A stretch of DNA of 64,000 nucleotides from Arthrinium phaeospermum (Eukaryota; Ascomycota; Sordariomycetes; Amphisphaeriales; Apiosporaceae): the NCBI GenBank assembly GCA_006503535.1, contig QYRS01000001.1, positions 2,542,001 through 2,606,000 on the forward strand, in the 5' to 3' direction. Position numbers and translations under genes: made by a program. Shown piece by piece: positions 21,989-34,782 of this stretch (the first letter of the stretch is position 1; each line of letters opens with the position of its first letter). The notes under the pieces were generated by a model. The model ran no database searches, had not been told where the DNA came from, and worked only from the letters and a program-made list of their open reading frames with translations.

Positions 21989-23455
21989 ATGTCCTACACC
22001 GACGACGCCGTTCTTGCCAAGCTCTCGACGCTATGCGAGACTCAGGACAGTATAGTCACTGTAGCCCAATGGATCATGTTCCATAGGTAAGCACCAAACC
22101 ACTGCTTGATATCGTTTAGTCTCGATATGCGGCCAAATAACTGACCTCACCCTCCCTAGGCGACATGCTGAGCGCACTGTGCAGATATGGTTGCAGCGCC
22201 TCAAGGACTCGACCAGTCATAAGAGACTCAACCTGATCTATCTGGCTAATGGTAAGTCCGCATTCAATTGATGTTTCCCAGCGTTGGTTTCCTTCGTTTG
22301 GCCACGTCTATATGCCATGCGGTTGCGAATGTGGGTACTAACATATGTGGTTTGCAGAGGTGTGCCAGCAATCAAAAGTGCGCCACAAGGAAGATTTCCT
22401 CGTCGCCTTCGCACCTGTCCTCGCTGAAGCTGCCTCTACGGCTTACAAGGGAGCTCCTTCCGAGGTCCAGCAACGGATCCAGAGAGTAGTGGCAGTCTGG
22501 AGAGACCGTGGTGTCTTTGAAGAGCCAATTCAAGCCGCGGTAGAAGCTCGCATACAAGGTAAGCCTCAAAATTCTACTCTCAGGGCTCAAGTAACTCCCA
22601 ACTGACTATACATCGAATACAGAGCTTGAGAAGGCCCGCGGGAGTGGACGACCCGCTCTTGGAGGCTCCATCTTTGGCGGTTCTGCCTCTTTACCCTCGG
22701 AGCTGGCGTCACTTGCGAAACCACAGGCAGATGTCTCCAAGCTGCTTTTGTCAACTAAGACATCTATTACCACCGCCAACTCCGAGTACAGCAAGTTGAT
22801 GGAGCCTGGCGCCAATGTCCCATCTGCACCTGTCTACGCCGCCAGACTCAATGGCCTGGTCAGGACTCTCGCTAATGCTGAGGGTGCAGTGGGACAATGC
22901 GTCGAGGCCCGGAAGTCGCTGGTTGACGAGCTCCAGAAGATACTGGACTCCAACAGGGCTGCTCTGGTCGCCGAAGAAGATCAACTGCAGACTTTCCAAA
23001 GACGCAAGGTGGAGGTGGAGACGAAGAAAACCGATGTCGAGTTCGCCATCATGCAGGGACTTTCTTCTAACGAGGAGATCGCCCCGTCGAATGGCAATCA
23101 CGACCACTTGATGCCGGAGCCGGACCGCCCCGAAATCGAAGAGCTTACTCCCGAGCCCGAGGCGACGGCACTGCAGCAGGCTCCGGCGGCCCCTATTCCA
23201 GAATGGTCGCCCGAGTTCCCCTCCCAAGAACCCGCGTTTCAGGAACATCAGCCACAGCCAACGCCGCCACCCGCTGCCCCGGGAATCGAGATGTTGTCGA
23301 GTCTCGCGTCTCAGTTTAAGTCAGTCCCTACAGGTCCCGATGGGTCTAAGAAACGAAGGCTTGATACGAGCGATGACTTTCCGGACTTGGGTGAGGACGA
23401 CGGTCTCGATGCCGATGTCTCGGAAATGCTCCGCAAGGAGAGCAACAGTTCGTAA
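21989..23455 (+). CDS. CID-domain protein, Rtt103-like transcription termination factor
   Basis: Four exons join into 407 aa: 21989-22086, 22160-22251, 22358-22558 and 22623-23455; introns are 73, 106 and 64 bp. The first about 130 residues form a CTD-interacting domain: MSYTDDAVLAKLSTLCETQD, then HRRHAERTVQIWLQRLKDS, LNLIYLANEVCQQSK and RIQRVVAVWRDRGVF. In Rtt103 this domain binds Ser2-phosphorylated RNA polymerase II and recruits the Rat1 exonuclease for termination. A coiled-coil region follows (about residues 200-260, VEVETKKTDVEFAIMQ), then a Pro/Glu-rich disordered tail and a basic KKRRLDTSDD near the end that may be a nuclear localisation signal. The length and layout fit fungal Rtt103 orthologues. 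The frame is intact. Confidence 0.88.
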
Positions 23456-24638
23456 CGGGCCAGAGAAGGAATCTGAGACGAGTTTATGGCTTCCGCCCAC
23501 TGGCGCGTGGGAAGATTGCCTAAAGTACTTATATTAGCACTTGGGTGGGCACAGTTTGTCGTAGGTGCTTTAAGGTGTGCCTTGGAGCCGTCAAGGAAGA
23601 ATAGCAGCATAATATGTGAGATCAGCGTCAAGCAAACCTGGGTTGTATGATGCAAGCGTTAAGAACCGAATTTGAACAGTCTGCCCAGCGGCCTTGCAGT
23701 ATCATTTTCCTATATCTTAGTAATAGTAACTGCTTGACTGATAACCACCATATGTCGTTTCCCTCTCTCGTAATCCCAATATGCTCGTTGCGTTTGTCAA
23801 CAATTCATGTGTCTTTTGCTGCCAAGACAGACTCAAGTGTGAATGCAAGGTAGCTGGTATAGCAGGAACCGAAAGACGCCGAGGAGGAATGTCATGAACC
23901 ACTAAAGTTAGTGGCATAGACGGTGTGTCGATGTAGGAATAGGCAGGGTTCCTCGGGCAATAACATTTTGTGATCGGATGACTAGTGCTGTGTTGGTACA
24001 TACCCAGTCTTCGTGGACGGCGGCAATCCCTGAGTTCTGCAATAGCATGTATGCGTATATACATACCCGGTTTCAGCACGCGCAGACAATTAACGACCCT
24101 CATCAGTGGTCTTACTCATAATAACATGTGTTGTTAATAAGATGTACTGCCGGATCAACAATCATCCTATTATTGTTTAGGAATATTGATAAGCGAACTC
24201 CTTCCCCAAAATCTATGATGATATCCCTCCTACTCCGTCGCCACGGGTAACGCCATCCATGGATATGATGAATTTTGCTGGCTGCCTGCCTGCTAACATG
24301 CCCATCCACTACGATCATAAAGCTTGATAATGAATTTGATATCCTGCTACCATAACTACCGATACGCCTAAGCAGCTATTCCCTGTAGACTGTGGCCGAA
24401 CGCCAATAGTCAAACGCGCGGCTTAGTCTTTCTTCTGCCGTGCCTAATCCCTTGGGACATTACAGATACCCTTTATCCTCATGGCTTATCAAGATCCATG
24501 CAGGACATATCAATCAACAAGGCAGTGTCTGCAAACACAAGACACAGGCTGATGTGAACGAATATGGACAGGTGCTAGGATGACTCGTTGTTGTTGTTTT
24601 TTTCTTCTCGATTTGTTCCTTTTTACATTGATTTCGTT
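23456..24638. other. Convergent 3' spacer
   Basis: About 1.2 kb between the converging Rtt103-like and FLC genes. AT-rich, no supportable gene. Confidence 0.6.
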
Positions 24639-26990
24639 TTAATGCTCATAGCCAGCACCACGCTGCCAAGGGCTGCATTGTCAACGTTAATAGGATATCC
24701 CTATCAATGTTTCCACACTGGGTTATACTCACGAGGAGGTTTTTGCAACTCCTGGGCCACCTGGGCTGACATTGTGTGCGCTACGGTCTTCTTCGTGTTG
24801 TAGAAGACCGTGTTGCTGGTGCGCCCTTGCATCCATGGACGGGCGTCCACCCTCGCTCGGGCTGTTTGCGTTGTGCCGGAGTCTGTCGGGCTGCGCGTGC
24901 TCGTATGAATCATCGTCCAGGTCCAAACCAGATCCTGGCTTCGGTTTCTCTCCACCGCGGGCGCTGGCGGCCAGAGCATCGAGCTCATTGTAGGTGTGCA
25001 GGTTGGTACCAGACTTCATAAACGAAGTGCGGTCGTCGGCCATAAATTGATATCGAGCGTCGGGGTTGTTCTTGAACAGAAGTATACCGGTTGTAATGAT
25101 GATCATTAGAAGGAGTATGAGAGTGAATGCCGCATTGAAGATCCAGAACATGATGCCGACGATTCCAGTCATCAGAGGCGGCTGGTCGAAGACAGATGTG
25201 AAAATAAGCAGGAATACGGCGTTCAAGAAGTTGAAGAATGATATGGCAATGTTGAACGAATTTGTCGTCTTGTCCATCCAAGGTCGCAGGACGGAGTTGG
25301 CGATAAGAGCACCCGCCTCTATCAATAGCAGACCAATTGCCTGAGCTACGCCGTTCTTCTGGCCAAAAGCGACAAAGCAGGCCTTCAGGAAGATGTATCC
25401 CATGGTCGGGAAGGTGAAATAATAGGCTGATGCTCGATATTGGATGTACAGGAATCCCCACTTGTTGAGTGTTGTGAGGTCAGAAAAGAGGGTGTAGGCC
25501 GGGTTCTTGAAGAGCGCCACTGAGCGCTTCGCGATGCGCATGACGGTCCAAGTGGCCCATATAAGACTGGCAGTGATGAGCAGGAAGAATGCCACCGCAA
25601 GCACCATCTCTGCGGGCGAGTCGTTCTGGGTCAGCTCCCACAGGCAAAAGACGGCAATTAAAGGATATCCTAGTAGGGTGATGCGGAAAAGGATTCCCTT
25701 CAGCACAACACGCCACCCGTTTCTGAAATCGCTGAACTTGTTACTCTTCTTGAAGAGGACTTCGCAGAGACCTTTCCAGGCAAGAACAGCAATGATTGTC
25801 AATGCCATGATGACGCAGAACATGATCAAAGCGGTCATGAAAATGTTGGTCGACTCGATCTTAGCCTGGAAACCGGCTCTCTGAATACCATAGACAACGT
25901 AACTACCCGAGGCGGTAGCAACATTGGCGCGCTTGCTTATCTTGTGGGCGGCATTTCCTGCGGCACGAGGCATCATGGCAGCAGCGCGGGTCATGACCTT
26001 TGCAGCAGGTTCCGCAAACTCATCCAAAGATCGCTTCTTCTTTTGAACGGCCACTGACACTGAGCGAAGCGTGTCGAGTAGTCGTGATGCTTCTCCACCG
26101 GTGGATCGCTGGTACCATGTGAAGATATCTTGCATGAAGCCAAGTTTGACAAGGCCCATGCTCCATTGGAAGTCCTGGGTCCATCTAAAGGGATTGTTAG
26201 CATGTGCTCAAGCGTATCGTCTATAGACCAAAGCAGCATCTTTGTCGCAGCAGGTAGGTCACAAGTGCACTTACGCCTGTACGATAGGTGGAAGCGGCAT
26301 GCCACAAAGGCCAGCCATGGCTTGGGCCTGGAAGTATCCAAAAAGAGACACGGCGTTGGCGGCAACGTGAGATGCCGCGTTGGTGTAGCCCAGACCAGAA
26401 ATCACAGCAGACGAGATAAGCGCAAGGAAGGCGACGACGGCCGATGCCCACTTGACGCCGATCAAATCAACCGTCTTGCCGTTGGAGATACGAGCGTCGA
26501 GGCATGCAACGGTTTGGCCATTGCGATCACCACTAGTCATGTTAACCAAGATTCTGACCTTGGCGTCCAGATCCGGGAATGTGTATGCAATTCCGGGAAT
26601 CTTGCCGAGGGCATCCCCGGGAACGTCTACGCTAAAAGGGTTGTCGCCAAATCTGCCCGACACCATAGGGCAGAGACCACGGAAGCCAACATCGCAAGGG
26701 TTGACGACCATGTTCTGGATGGGATATCCGTAAGCGGAAACCTGAACATCGAAGACGGCATTTCCTTCGATGGACGACGTTGCGATCAGATCCACATTGA
26801 TCTTGCCGGACTCGGGGTTGAAGATGACGTGAAACTTGGACGCTTGGAAACCGGAGTTCTCCTGGCAAGTGACGAGCGATGTCGACTCCAGGACGCGAGA
26901 CGGCAACTTGGTGGGCTGAGGGTTGGCCTGGGCGGTGGTAAGCCCAACCAGGGCGGAGAGAAGAACGAGTGTCGAGCCGAATGACACCAT
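24639..26990 (-). CDS. FLC/TRP-like membrane protein (flavin carrier family)
   Basis: Three exons join into 733 aa: 26990-26275, 26184-24733 and a 34-nt micro-exon 24672-24639. Introns are 90 and 60 bp. A signal peptide (MVSFGSTLVLLSALVGLTTA) precedes an ML-like lumenal domain (about residues 25-170, with NPCDVGFRGLCP). A TRP-type membrane domain follows with about nine spans, including ALIMFCVIMALTIIAVLAW and GIVGIMFWIFNAAFTLILL. The cytosolic tail is Gly/His-rich. Yeast Flc1-3 are ER/vacuolar proteins linked to FAD transport, wall maintenance and calcium signalling. I placed the last junction because it yields the tail PWQRGAGYEH, which resembles the conserved end of fungal FLC proteins; reading through the intron stops at TGA right at the donor. 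The frame is intact. Confidence 0.9.
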
Positions 26991-27290
26991 GCTGGTGAAA
27001 TAAGGTAGCGAGCGGCCACCTGCAAAAAAACCCCTCCTTCGATGATTATTTCGTGTAGTAAAGTCGTCGGCCTCGCTTGATCGACGTAATGTGTAAATGG
27101 TGAGTATTCCAATCTTAGATGGCGAAACCGGCGAATGGAGCGGGCCCGAACATGTCCGAACAGACAGACTGGGGAATTAGGATTAAGAGCGAAAGGGAAA
27201 AAAAAAAGTAAAACGACCGAGCAGATCAAGGCGCAAATTCTCCCGAGAAATCAGATGGTGTATTGAATGCAAACACCTGACTCGGATCGG

Positions 27291-27308
27291 GTTGTTGTTG
27301 TTGTTGTG
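27291..27308. repeat. (GTT)n microsatellite
   Basis: At least five GTT units upstream of the FLC gene. Confidence 0.8.
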
Positions 27309-28555
27309 AGGTGAACGAGTGTCGGGGATGGAGGAAAAGCGATGATGTCTTGATTTGTGTCAGAGACGCCAGCCATCAAGGAAACAACAGGCCAGGGAGG
27401 GATGGGAATCATGCTTCGGATGGAGAGGGGAGCGTCATAATAAGGCGCGCGTGTTTGGACGCTTGGCCAACTGGCTGCAGATCCTGGTTACGAGGTGGTA
27501 GGGTCCTGGGCAGTACTGAGCGCAGTGCTGGGCTCTCCGGGTGTGGGTTTGGGTCAGCCTGTCCCTCCAGTCTGGATCCTCTTGCAGCACAAGTCTCCTC
27601 TGGCCTGAGCCAAGCATGGAAAACTCGGGTCTCGGGAGGAATGTGGTTGACCAGGGCCTAAATAAGCGAACCACTGAAAGCTCTAACTGATGGGGCCGGG
27701 CCTGACGATATTAGAAGGTGATGACACAGCCACCCTCTTTCTCATTTCGTACCCATCGTGTACCAATGCCGGCCTTGTTATACGAACTGCCAGCCGTGCG
27801 ATGCATGTAAGACACGCCTTAGCTTTTCGGACCATGCACGTACGATACGATACGGAGGACCCCATTGCCATGGAGTCGCCGCGTAGATTCCATGGCATCC
27901 GTTCGCAGTCCTGGGCAGTACTTGTCCGTAACCTACCTCAAAGAGAGGTTGAAGGATGCGATGCATGATCAATCGCGCTATCGTTCAATCGGTGGACCCG
28001 TTCGATATTTCCCCATGGAGACCTACCTACCTCTGCGGTGGCATGTCCGGTTGCTGGGTACACCGCACAAAGAAAGGCAGGTAACCAACCAAAATGAGCC
28101 TGTGGGCAGAACATACAACATGACAACATTGAACCATAACAACTCGATATGCATATATGTAGTACATTTGATCTTCTTGATCTTCTCCACACTCGGCGAT
28201 GATCAACTCGTCAGACACGACTCGTCCATATTGCAGTAAGCTCAAGCTGTCAGGTTGCGAATCCTGCAAACGACTTGAGGTTGAAGAGATTGGGATGCAC
28301 ACGCGCTCGCTCGTACATTATACTACTACTACTGATAATGTCGACCGTCCCACGACGTTTGCACTGCCCGCCATCCACTACATAGGTAAACTTAAGCTTA
28401 CAAGGCCGTCTCGGCGTCATTCAGGCCCAGTCAAAACCTCTCAAGTGCCTACTATGGGTGGCGGCACGCCCGTGGGCTCCGCGACCCGTACCGCACGAAA
28501 TTCGCATTAGGATTCAGCTTGACAGCTCGAAGGGCTGAAGAGATGCAAACTCAAT

Positions 28556-28601
28556 TGACGCGGGCAACCAGAAATACGCAAAGTTTAGATTGCCCGCGTC
28601 A
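28556..28601. repeat. Inverted repeat, possible hairpin
   Basis: TGACGCGGGCAA at 28556-28567 is repeated as its exact reverse complement at 28590-28601 with a 22-nt spacer. It is GC-rich in an otherwise mixed spacer. It could be a transcribed hairpin, a protein site or a remnant of a small element; nothing nearby decides this. Confidence 0.7.
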
Positions 28602-30121
28602 GCGCGACGCTTTGTTCTGGTCTTTGCATCGCGATATCAAAGATCCGACTGGAACATGGCCGTGCCAGAGTCACATTGCAAGATTGGTGTCCATGTACAT
28701 ATTTTCAGCGCCCAGCTGGTCGGGTAGGCTCCGTTTTCAGCTGCATAACTCGTTGATCGCAGTTTTCTAGAAGGGAATTATCGGTCCACAAAACCACTAT
28801 CGACCCGCTAAGGCATTCTGCACAGCCAGAAGCTTCATTTCGTCTGGGTCGTCAGATCGATACACCTTGCCATTGCGACGTTCTGGTGTCATATGTTTCA
28901 AAAATTCAGGCGGCCCCCATAAACATTTGAGAAAGGTTCCAAATACAGATCTGTGAAAACACTCATTTGCCAATAGTACTTAAACACGGCCTCCATGAGC
29001 ACAATAGGGGGCCGTAAGCTGATGACAAGCTGTCCCAATGAGCGTACATACATTCACGACCCACACAATACGGGCGTCCACATTCAACGAGCCGATTGTG
29101 ATGGGGTCTCACAGTTTCGCATCGAGACACCATCCTCGTCAGGCTCCATGTGCCAGCGAACGGTTCATATCCAACTCCAGTCGGCATTTGTCAACGATTT
29201 ATGCGCCTTGAAGTTTGGGAGGCTCCGCTGCTTCGGTGACAGGCTGCGCACTCATCTGGACAGACGAAGCCTAACAAGTACCCCTCGCACTTGGTCGACG
29301 TTCGCCATAGCGACTTCTGTAGCGAGAGTACCGCAGATCGCCCAAATGCGCACTGCCCAATACTGATAAACCTCTATTCAGGTACGATTCTCGAGGGGTT
29401 TGATGTAAGTCACCATTTTATGTTGGTCAGAAGCTCGAGTATAATATGGACTCTACTTAATTTAAGTACATTTCCTACAGATAGAGGATGCCCAAAAACC
29501 AAAATGCGATTTTGGTCATCTAAAGGGGTACATAATTATGCCTTCAGGATCTCAACCATAACTTTTGTGTCCATGTGTTCAACGGGTATTTCCATGAATC
29601 AGCCAGGCCCTTGGCGCCCGGCCCCCCCTTCCCGGGGGCTGTCGAGGTGGGAAACCGAGGCTTGTCAAGAGAGCAGAGGCAGGCCCCAGCCCGTTGATAG
29701 CTTCAAGTCCCAAACTTCATAAATTGCCAGGGGCGGGTTTCGTAGTTTGGGATTCTTTGCCCGTTTGAAATACTTCATCAGTGGCCCTCCCTAACCAGGT
29801 AGGCAATTTTTGAAAACAGAAGCAGGTGGCACGTGGGGCAGTCTCGGCTAAGCTGGATTACCGAAGTCCAGCCTGCCAGCTCGGGGCTAAGATGTGCAGC
29901 GGTTTTGCACTAGCGTATTTTGAGCCAATCTGATGGATGACGACGGGAAGGCTTTCCTGAGATCTTTGGTAGTATTATCCGGGACCAAAAACATAACAGC
30001 TTCATGTGGTGTTTATGAGAGCAGTTTTGCGCCAATGTCACCGTAGAAAATGCGACCGCATAGTACAACAAGATCGACGAATCCCATGACGATATCTCCA
30101 CCCTCCGATAAATCCTCCATC

Positions 30122-32488
30122 ATGGTTTCGGGAGTGGTGCGACGCGTTGCCCTGCTCCCGCAGCGCAGCGCAAGCTTGGCTCACCAGTGCGGCGCGCCCT
30201 ATCAACTTCCGTTGCCTTCTTCCAATATCGCCGCCAACGTTTTCCGATATTCCGGCCAGAGAGGAGTCTCCTCCTCATCTCTTCCGTACCAGCTCCCAAA
30301 TATGTCCCCTCACAGTTGCGCTCGCCTCTCGGCAGGGCGTTCGCACCCCGCGAATACATCTCCCATGGCCAGACGCAGAGGTATACGACGACATTCGGAT
30401 CTCCCATAGCGCTTTTGCGCCGGTTCTCTTCTAGCGATGCCTCCCAAAAAGTCAACGCAGGTACGGTCAAAGCAACAGCGACCCGGTTGCCGCGCAAGGC
30501 AAGGAAAACGAAAGTCTACCTGAGCATGAAGGGTTTGCAAGAAGTGAGAAGGCGTCGAAGGCTGCTCAGGTCAACTTGAGAGCCCGCCTCTCCAAGGAGC
30601 ATAAGGATTCAAAAGGCACAGGCTTCGGGGGCATGGGCGAGATCTGGCGACTCTTGAAGATTGCCCGACCTGAGCTCAAGTTCCTTGGGTTTGCTGTCAT
30701 CTTACTCCTCATTTCGTCATCAGTCACCATGTCCATCCCTCTTTCTGTCGGCAAGCCACTAAGGATTCGTTCGCGGAAACCAGGCTCTTCGGTCTGACAT
30801 TGTATCAATTCTTTGCCGCCTTTGGCCTTGTCCTCACAATCGGCGCAATGGCCAACTTTGGTCGTATCATCCTACTCCGCATTGCCGGCGAGCGCGTAGT
30901 CCCGACTACGTTCGCAGCTGTACAAGAAGACATATGTGCAAGACGCTGAATTCTTCGATGCCAACAGGGTCGGCGATCTGATTTCCCGGCTGAGTTCCGA
31001 CACGATCATTGTGGGCAAAAGTATCACGCAGAACGTGTCAGATGGTCTTAGGTCTCTGGTCTCTGGTGTTGCCGGCCTAACGGCCATGGCCTGGATCAGT
31101 CCTGGTTTGACGACCGTAATTTTCGTCACCGGTCCGTTTGTCGCTGCTGCTGCCCTTCTACGCCCGAGCAATCCGAAGGGTCAGCCGAGATATCCAAAAG
31201 AACCTCGGAACCTTGACCAAGATCGCTGAGGAGCGGCTCGGCAATGTCAAGACGAGCCAGGCCTTCACTGGTGAAATCCAAGAAGTTCATCGGTACAACG
31301 GGCAGATCAGGAGAATCTTCAACCTCGGTCTGAAAGAGTCGAGATATAGTGCCACGTTCTTCGCCTCGACTGGTTGGATGGGTAATATGACTATCCTTGC
31401 TCTCCTGTGGTTTGGTGGAGGCTATGTTCGAGAAGGTCTCCTGAGTCTGGGTGACTTGACATCTTTTATGATGTACACCGCGTTCACAGGGTCCAGTCTG
31501 TTTGGCGTATCTGGCTTCTTCTCTGAGTTGATGAAGGGTGTCGGCGCCGCCAGCCGACTATTTGAGCTGCAGGACAGAGATGCGACTATTGCGCCTACAA
31601 AGGGTGTCAAGGTCGTATCGGCCCAGGGCCCTATTACCTTCTCCAACGTGTCTTTCGCATATCCTACACGACCAGCCGTCAACATTTTCAACAACCTGAC
31701 TTCACTATCAACGCTGGTGACAATGTTTGTATTGTTGGGCCTTCAGGTGGTGGCAAGAGTACTGTTGCCGGCTTACTACTTCGTTTCTACAATCCCACTA
31801 CGGGAACTCTCACGATTAACGGAGTCGATATTACGAAAATGAATGTACGGTCTCCCGCCGCCGCATTGGCATGGTGTCTCAAGAGTCCTATTTCTGGCAC
31901 CGTTGAGAGAACATTGCCTACGGGAGACCGAACGCTTCCCGATACGAGATCATCTCGGCTGCGCAGAAAGCCAACTGTCAGTTTATCAGCGACTTCCTCA
32001 TGGTTTGGACACTCAGGTTGGCGCAAGAGGCGCTCAATTATCCGGAGGCCAAAAGCAGCGAATTGCCATCGCCAGGGCATTGCTCAAGGACCCCGATCTG
32101 ATTCTTGACGAGGCTACGTCGGTTGATGCCGAGTCTGAGACTGGTCAACGCCGCTCTCGCGCAGCTGCTCAGGGACGCAACACCACCATCTCCATCGCTC
32201 ACCGACTGTCCACCATCAAGAGATCGGACAAGATCATTGTGCTCTCCAATAGGGTACCGTCGCAGAAATTGGGTCCTACCCAGAGCTCAGCGCCAACAGC
32301 TCGTGCATTCAGCAGACTCATGGAGTGGCAAATGAGGGGCAGTGAGGCGCCCGAAACTCGCCCTCGAAGGCCCCTGGGGAGCTTTTCGAAGATGAAGTGA
32401 TCCAGGAGGAGCTTGAAGAGGACGAGGTAGAGGGCAGTGAAGTGGAACCGTCGAGGAGACCAAGGAGGAGCCCAAGACTCGAAACTAG
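30122..32488 (+). CDS. Mitochondrial ABC half transporter (Mdl1/ABCB10-type), multiply frameshifted
   Basis: The gene reads as a complete mitochondrial peptide exporter of the inner membrane only when all three frames are combined. The N-terminus is a presequence-like stretch ([20 protein letters not shown]). Then come the membrane domain ([53 protein letters not shown]) and the ATPase domain: Walker [10 protein letters not shown] near 31737-31763, signature LSGGQKQR near 32035-32060, Walker B with ILDEATS near 32100 and the H-loop SIAHRLST. These lie in different frames. I place breaks near 30185, 30460, 30753, 30900, 31150, 31697, 31855, 31892, 31908, 32003, 32141, 32172, 32255, 32305, and others toward the acidic tail ending PKTRN. 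The break at 30753 lacks about 14 nt; most others are single bases. Either bad consensus sequence or a pseudogene. Confidence 0.85.
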
Positions 32489-33263
32489 TGTTTGCATATA
32501 TTTTGGGGGCACGGAAGTAACGATTTGGGTTTCCCTCTAATAGGACACAGGAACGCCTTAGATGGCTTTTCATCAGGGGGTGATTAGGCATAGACAGGAC
32601 CAGCAAGGGTCGCAGAGCCTTTGTTGGATGTATACTACTACACACAAAAAGTGTCCCCGGATCTCCACTCGATGTAGTGTTTCGAATCAAGAGTTCTGGG
32701 TGGTATCACGTAATAATGAAAAAAGAATCTCAATCTGTAAATGGCCAATACCCAATTGTGCTGGGTTAGGTTCGATTGAATATGTGACCAAAATTGGAGA
32801 TGACTGTTTGAGAATCTCTGAGCCCGGCTATTCTGACTCGTGGAAATAGCAGCGAACTTCTTCACATGTAGCCTCCTTTTTTGTGAACGCCATTTGCGGC
32901 GGTGACCTCGCGATGCGCCTAATCAACGAGGCGCAGGTGGTGTGACCAAGTAAGCTGCGGTAGAGCCTCCTTGCTGGAAGCCTTACCTCATCCAGGTCCA
33001 ATTTCCTGTCATTCTCACCCAGTAGGCTGAACCCACGGGCATTCGCAGTGATTCTATTTGTTATTTCCTTACGAGCTCAGAGCCAAGTACACATGCCTGG
33101 CTGGTTCCACAGAAACTGGACCTCGAACCTCATAAGCAAATATTGTTTGCCTACCTCGACCTAGTCAGCAATTCTGATCAATCCTCCCTCTTACATTCCA
33201 TCAATTAACCCAACCATTATTAATATATAATATCGAAGACTGATACGCAAAACGCCTTGGAAC
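32489..33263. other. Spacer between ABC transporter and lipase
   Basis: 775 bp, no gene seen. It holds the 3' end of one gene and the promoter of the next. Confidence 0.6.
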
Positions 33264-34338
33264 ATGGTGCAGGAAACAGAAGGCACGTTCAAAGTGCCCG
33301 CCGTCGGGAAGGTCGGGGAAGCTGATTTGTATACCAAGACATGGCTGGTTCGTCCTAAACCCAATTAACCTATCCAAAACTCTTGACCATGATCATCAAC
33401 CACTAACATGATCCCTCGCCCTACCTACAGCCAGATGGGCCGCCCAAGGCCAAGCTGATCATGGTGCATGGCTTCAGCGACCACATGGGCCGGTATTATG
33501 ATTTCTTCCCGTCGCTGGCGCGCGCCGGCATTGCCGTCTACGGCTTCGACCAGCGAGGCTGGGGTCGCTCGGTCAAAACGCCGGCGCAGCGGGGGCTAAC
33601 GGGCCCGACGTCTACGGTGCTGGCCGATATCGCGGCCTTCATCCGCGCACAGCTGCCTTCCGAGGTGCCCGTCTTCGTGCTGGGCCATTCGATGGGCGCG
33701 GCGAGGTCGCGACGCTAGCCAGCGACTGCGCCTACGACGACCTGATCGGGCAGGTCTCCGGGTGGCTGCTCGAGTCGCCCTTCATCGGCTTCACGCCCGT
33801 CGAGGAGCCCAGCTGGCTGCTGGTCTTTAGCGGGCGGCTCGCGGGCCGGTTCCTGCGCACATGCACCTCACCCGGCCCATCCGCCGGAGCACGTCGTGCG
33901 CGACCCCGTGGTCCAGCAGAGCATCCGCGAGGACACGCTCATGCACGACACGGGCACGCTCGAGGGGCTCGCGAGCATGCTGGACCGCACCGAGGCGCTG
34001 TCGTCGGGCAAGACGAAGCTGAGCCCCAAAGTCCGAAGCCTGCTGCACATGCACGGCGACGGCGACTGGTCTGCAGCTTCGACAAGGCCAAGGCCTGGTT
34101 CGACCGCCAGAAGCCCGGCGTCGAGGACGCTACGTTCAAGAACTACGAGGGCTTCTACCACCAACTGCACGCGGACCCGGCAAGGAGATGTTCTTCAAGG
34201 ACGTCGCGGACTGGATACTGGCTAGATGTTCTAAGGAGGGTGCTGAGAAGGCTGTAGAGGCAGCCCCTGTTGCGGCCGAGGCGCTGCTGTTGCTGCAGCT
34301 GCTCCTGTTGAACACGGCGTGCCGGAGTCCAAGTTGTA
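33264..34338 (+). CDS. Monoacylglycerol lipase-like alpha/beta hydrolase, frameshifted
   Basis: Exon 1 is 33264-33347 (MVQETEGTFKVPAVGKVGEA and on), intron 33348-33431 has an unusual GTTCGT donor, and exon 2 runs to the TAG at 34336-34338. The protein matches the Yju3/monoglyceride lipase family, which releases fatty acid from monoacylglycerol at lipid droplets and membranes. Visible hallmarks are the oxyanion motif MVHGFSDHMGRYY, GFDQRGWGRS, the nucleophile elbow GHSMG, LLHMHGDGD before the acid residue and YHQLHADP carrying the catalytic histidine. The frame breaks near 33702 (right after GHSMG), 33856, 33880, 34063, 34180 and 34280, mostly a lost C or G. In the ancestral frame the end reads VEHGVPESKL. 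All catalytic residues survive, so broken sequence rather than long-dead gene is likely. Confidence 0.85.
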
Positions 34339-34782
34339 GATAGAGACATGACGGGACTTGTTTGCCTGCGGGTATCTATCTCTGTTTGTTTGTTTGTTCG
34401 GGATTATTTGTACAGTTGCTCGCAAGCGCTCAATACCATGGTCGAATTCCTTCCTATCTACGTATCTATTTTCGTGCGAGATCATACTCTGAGTCTTTCC
34501 ATGCCAGTGACGGTGAATACTCAGGGAACTCATCCAATGCGCACCTTCAGTCCTTCTAGCTGTTGCACTGAGGATAAGGGATAAGCTTCCCAGGTGGGGC
34601 GCGGGGCTCTGAGCTTGTGGGCTACGTAAGACATCTGGGCCAACCAGGCTGCAGCATTGGCAGGCTTAATATGGAACCCTGGATTCGGGCTGAGCTGGAG
34701 TGTGCTGGCACTTCTGACCTTCTCTGCTCCATTGAGGCTATTTGAAGAAGTCGGCCTTGAAGGGCCCTTAGCTTTGGTCACG
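34339..34782. other. Spacer before AP-1 gamma
   Basis: 444 bp, no gene seen. It includes a TTTG microsatellite near 34383-34400. Confidence 0.6.

Larger units (their letters stand above)
26991..30121. other. Long divergent spacer
   Basis: About 3.1 kb between divergent genes (FLC and the ABC transporter). No supportable gene. It contains a (GTT)n tract near 27291-27308 and a 12-bp perfect inverted repeat at 28556-28601. The ORF at 28995-29366 has no recognisable domain. Confidence 0.5.
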
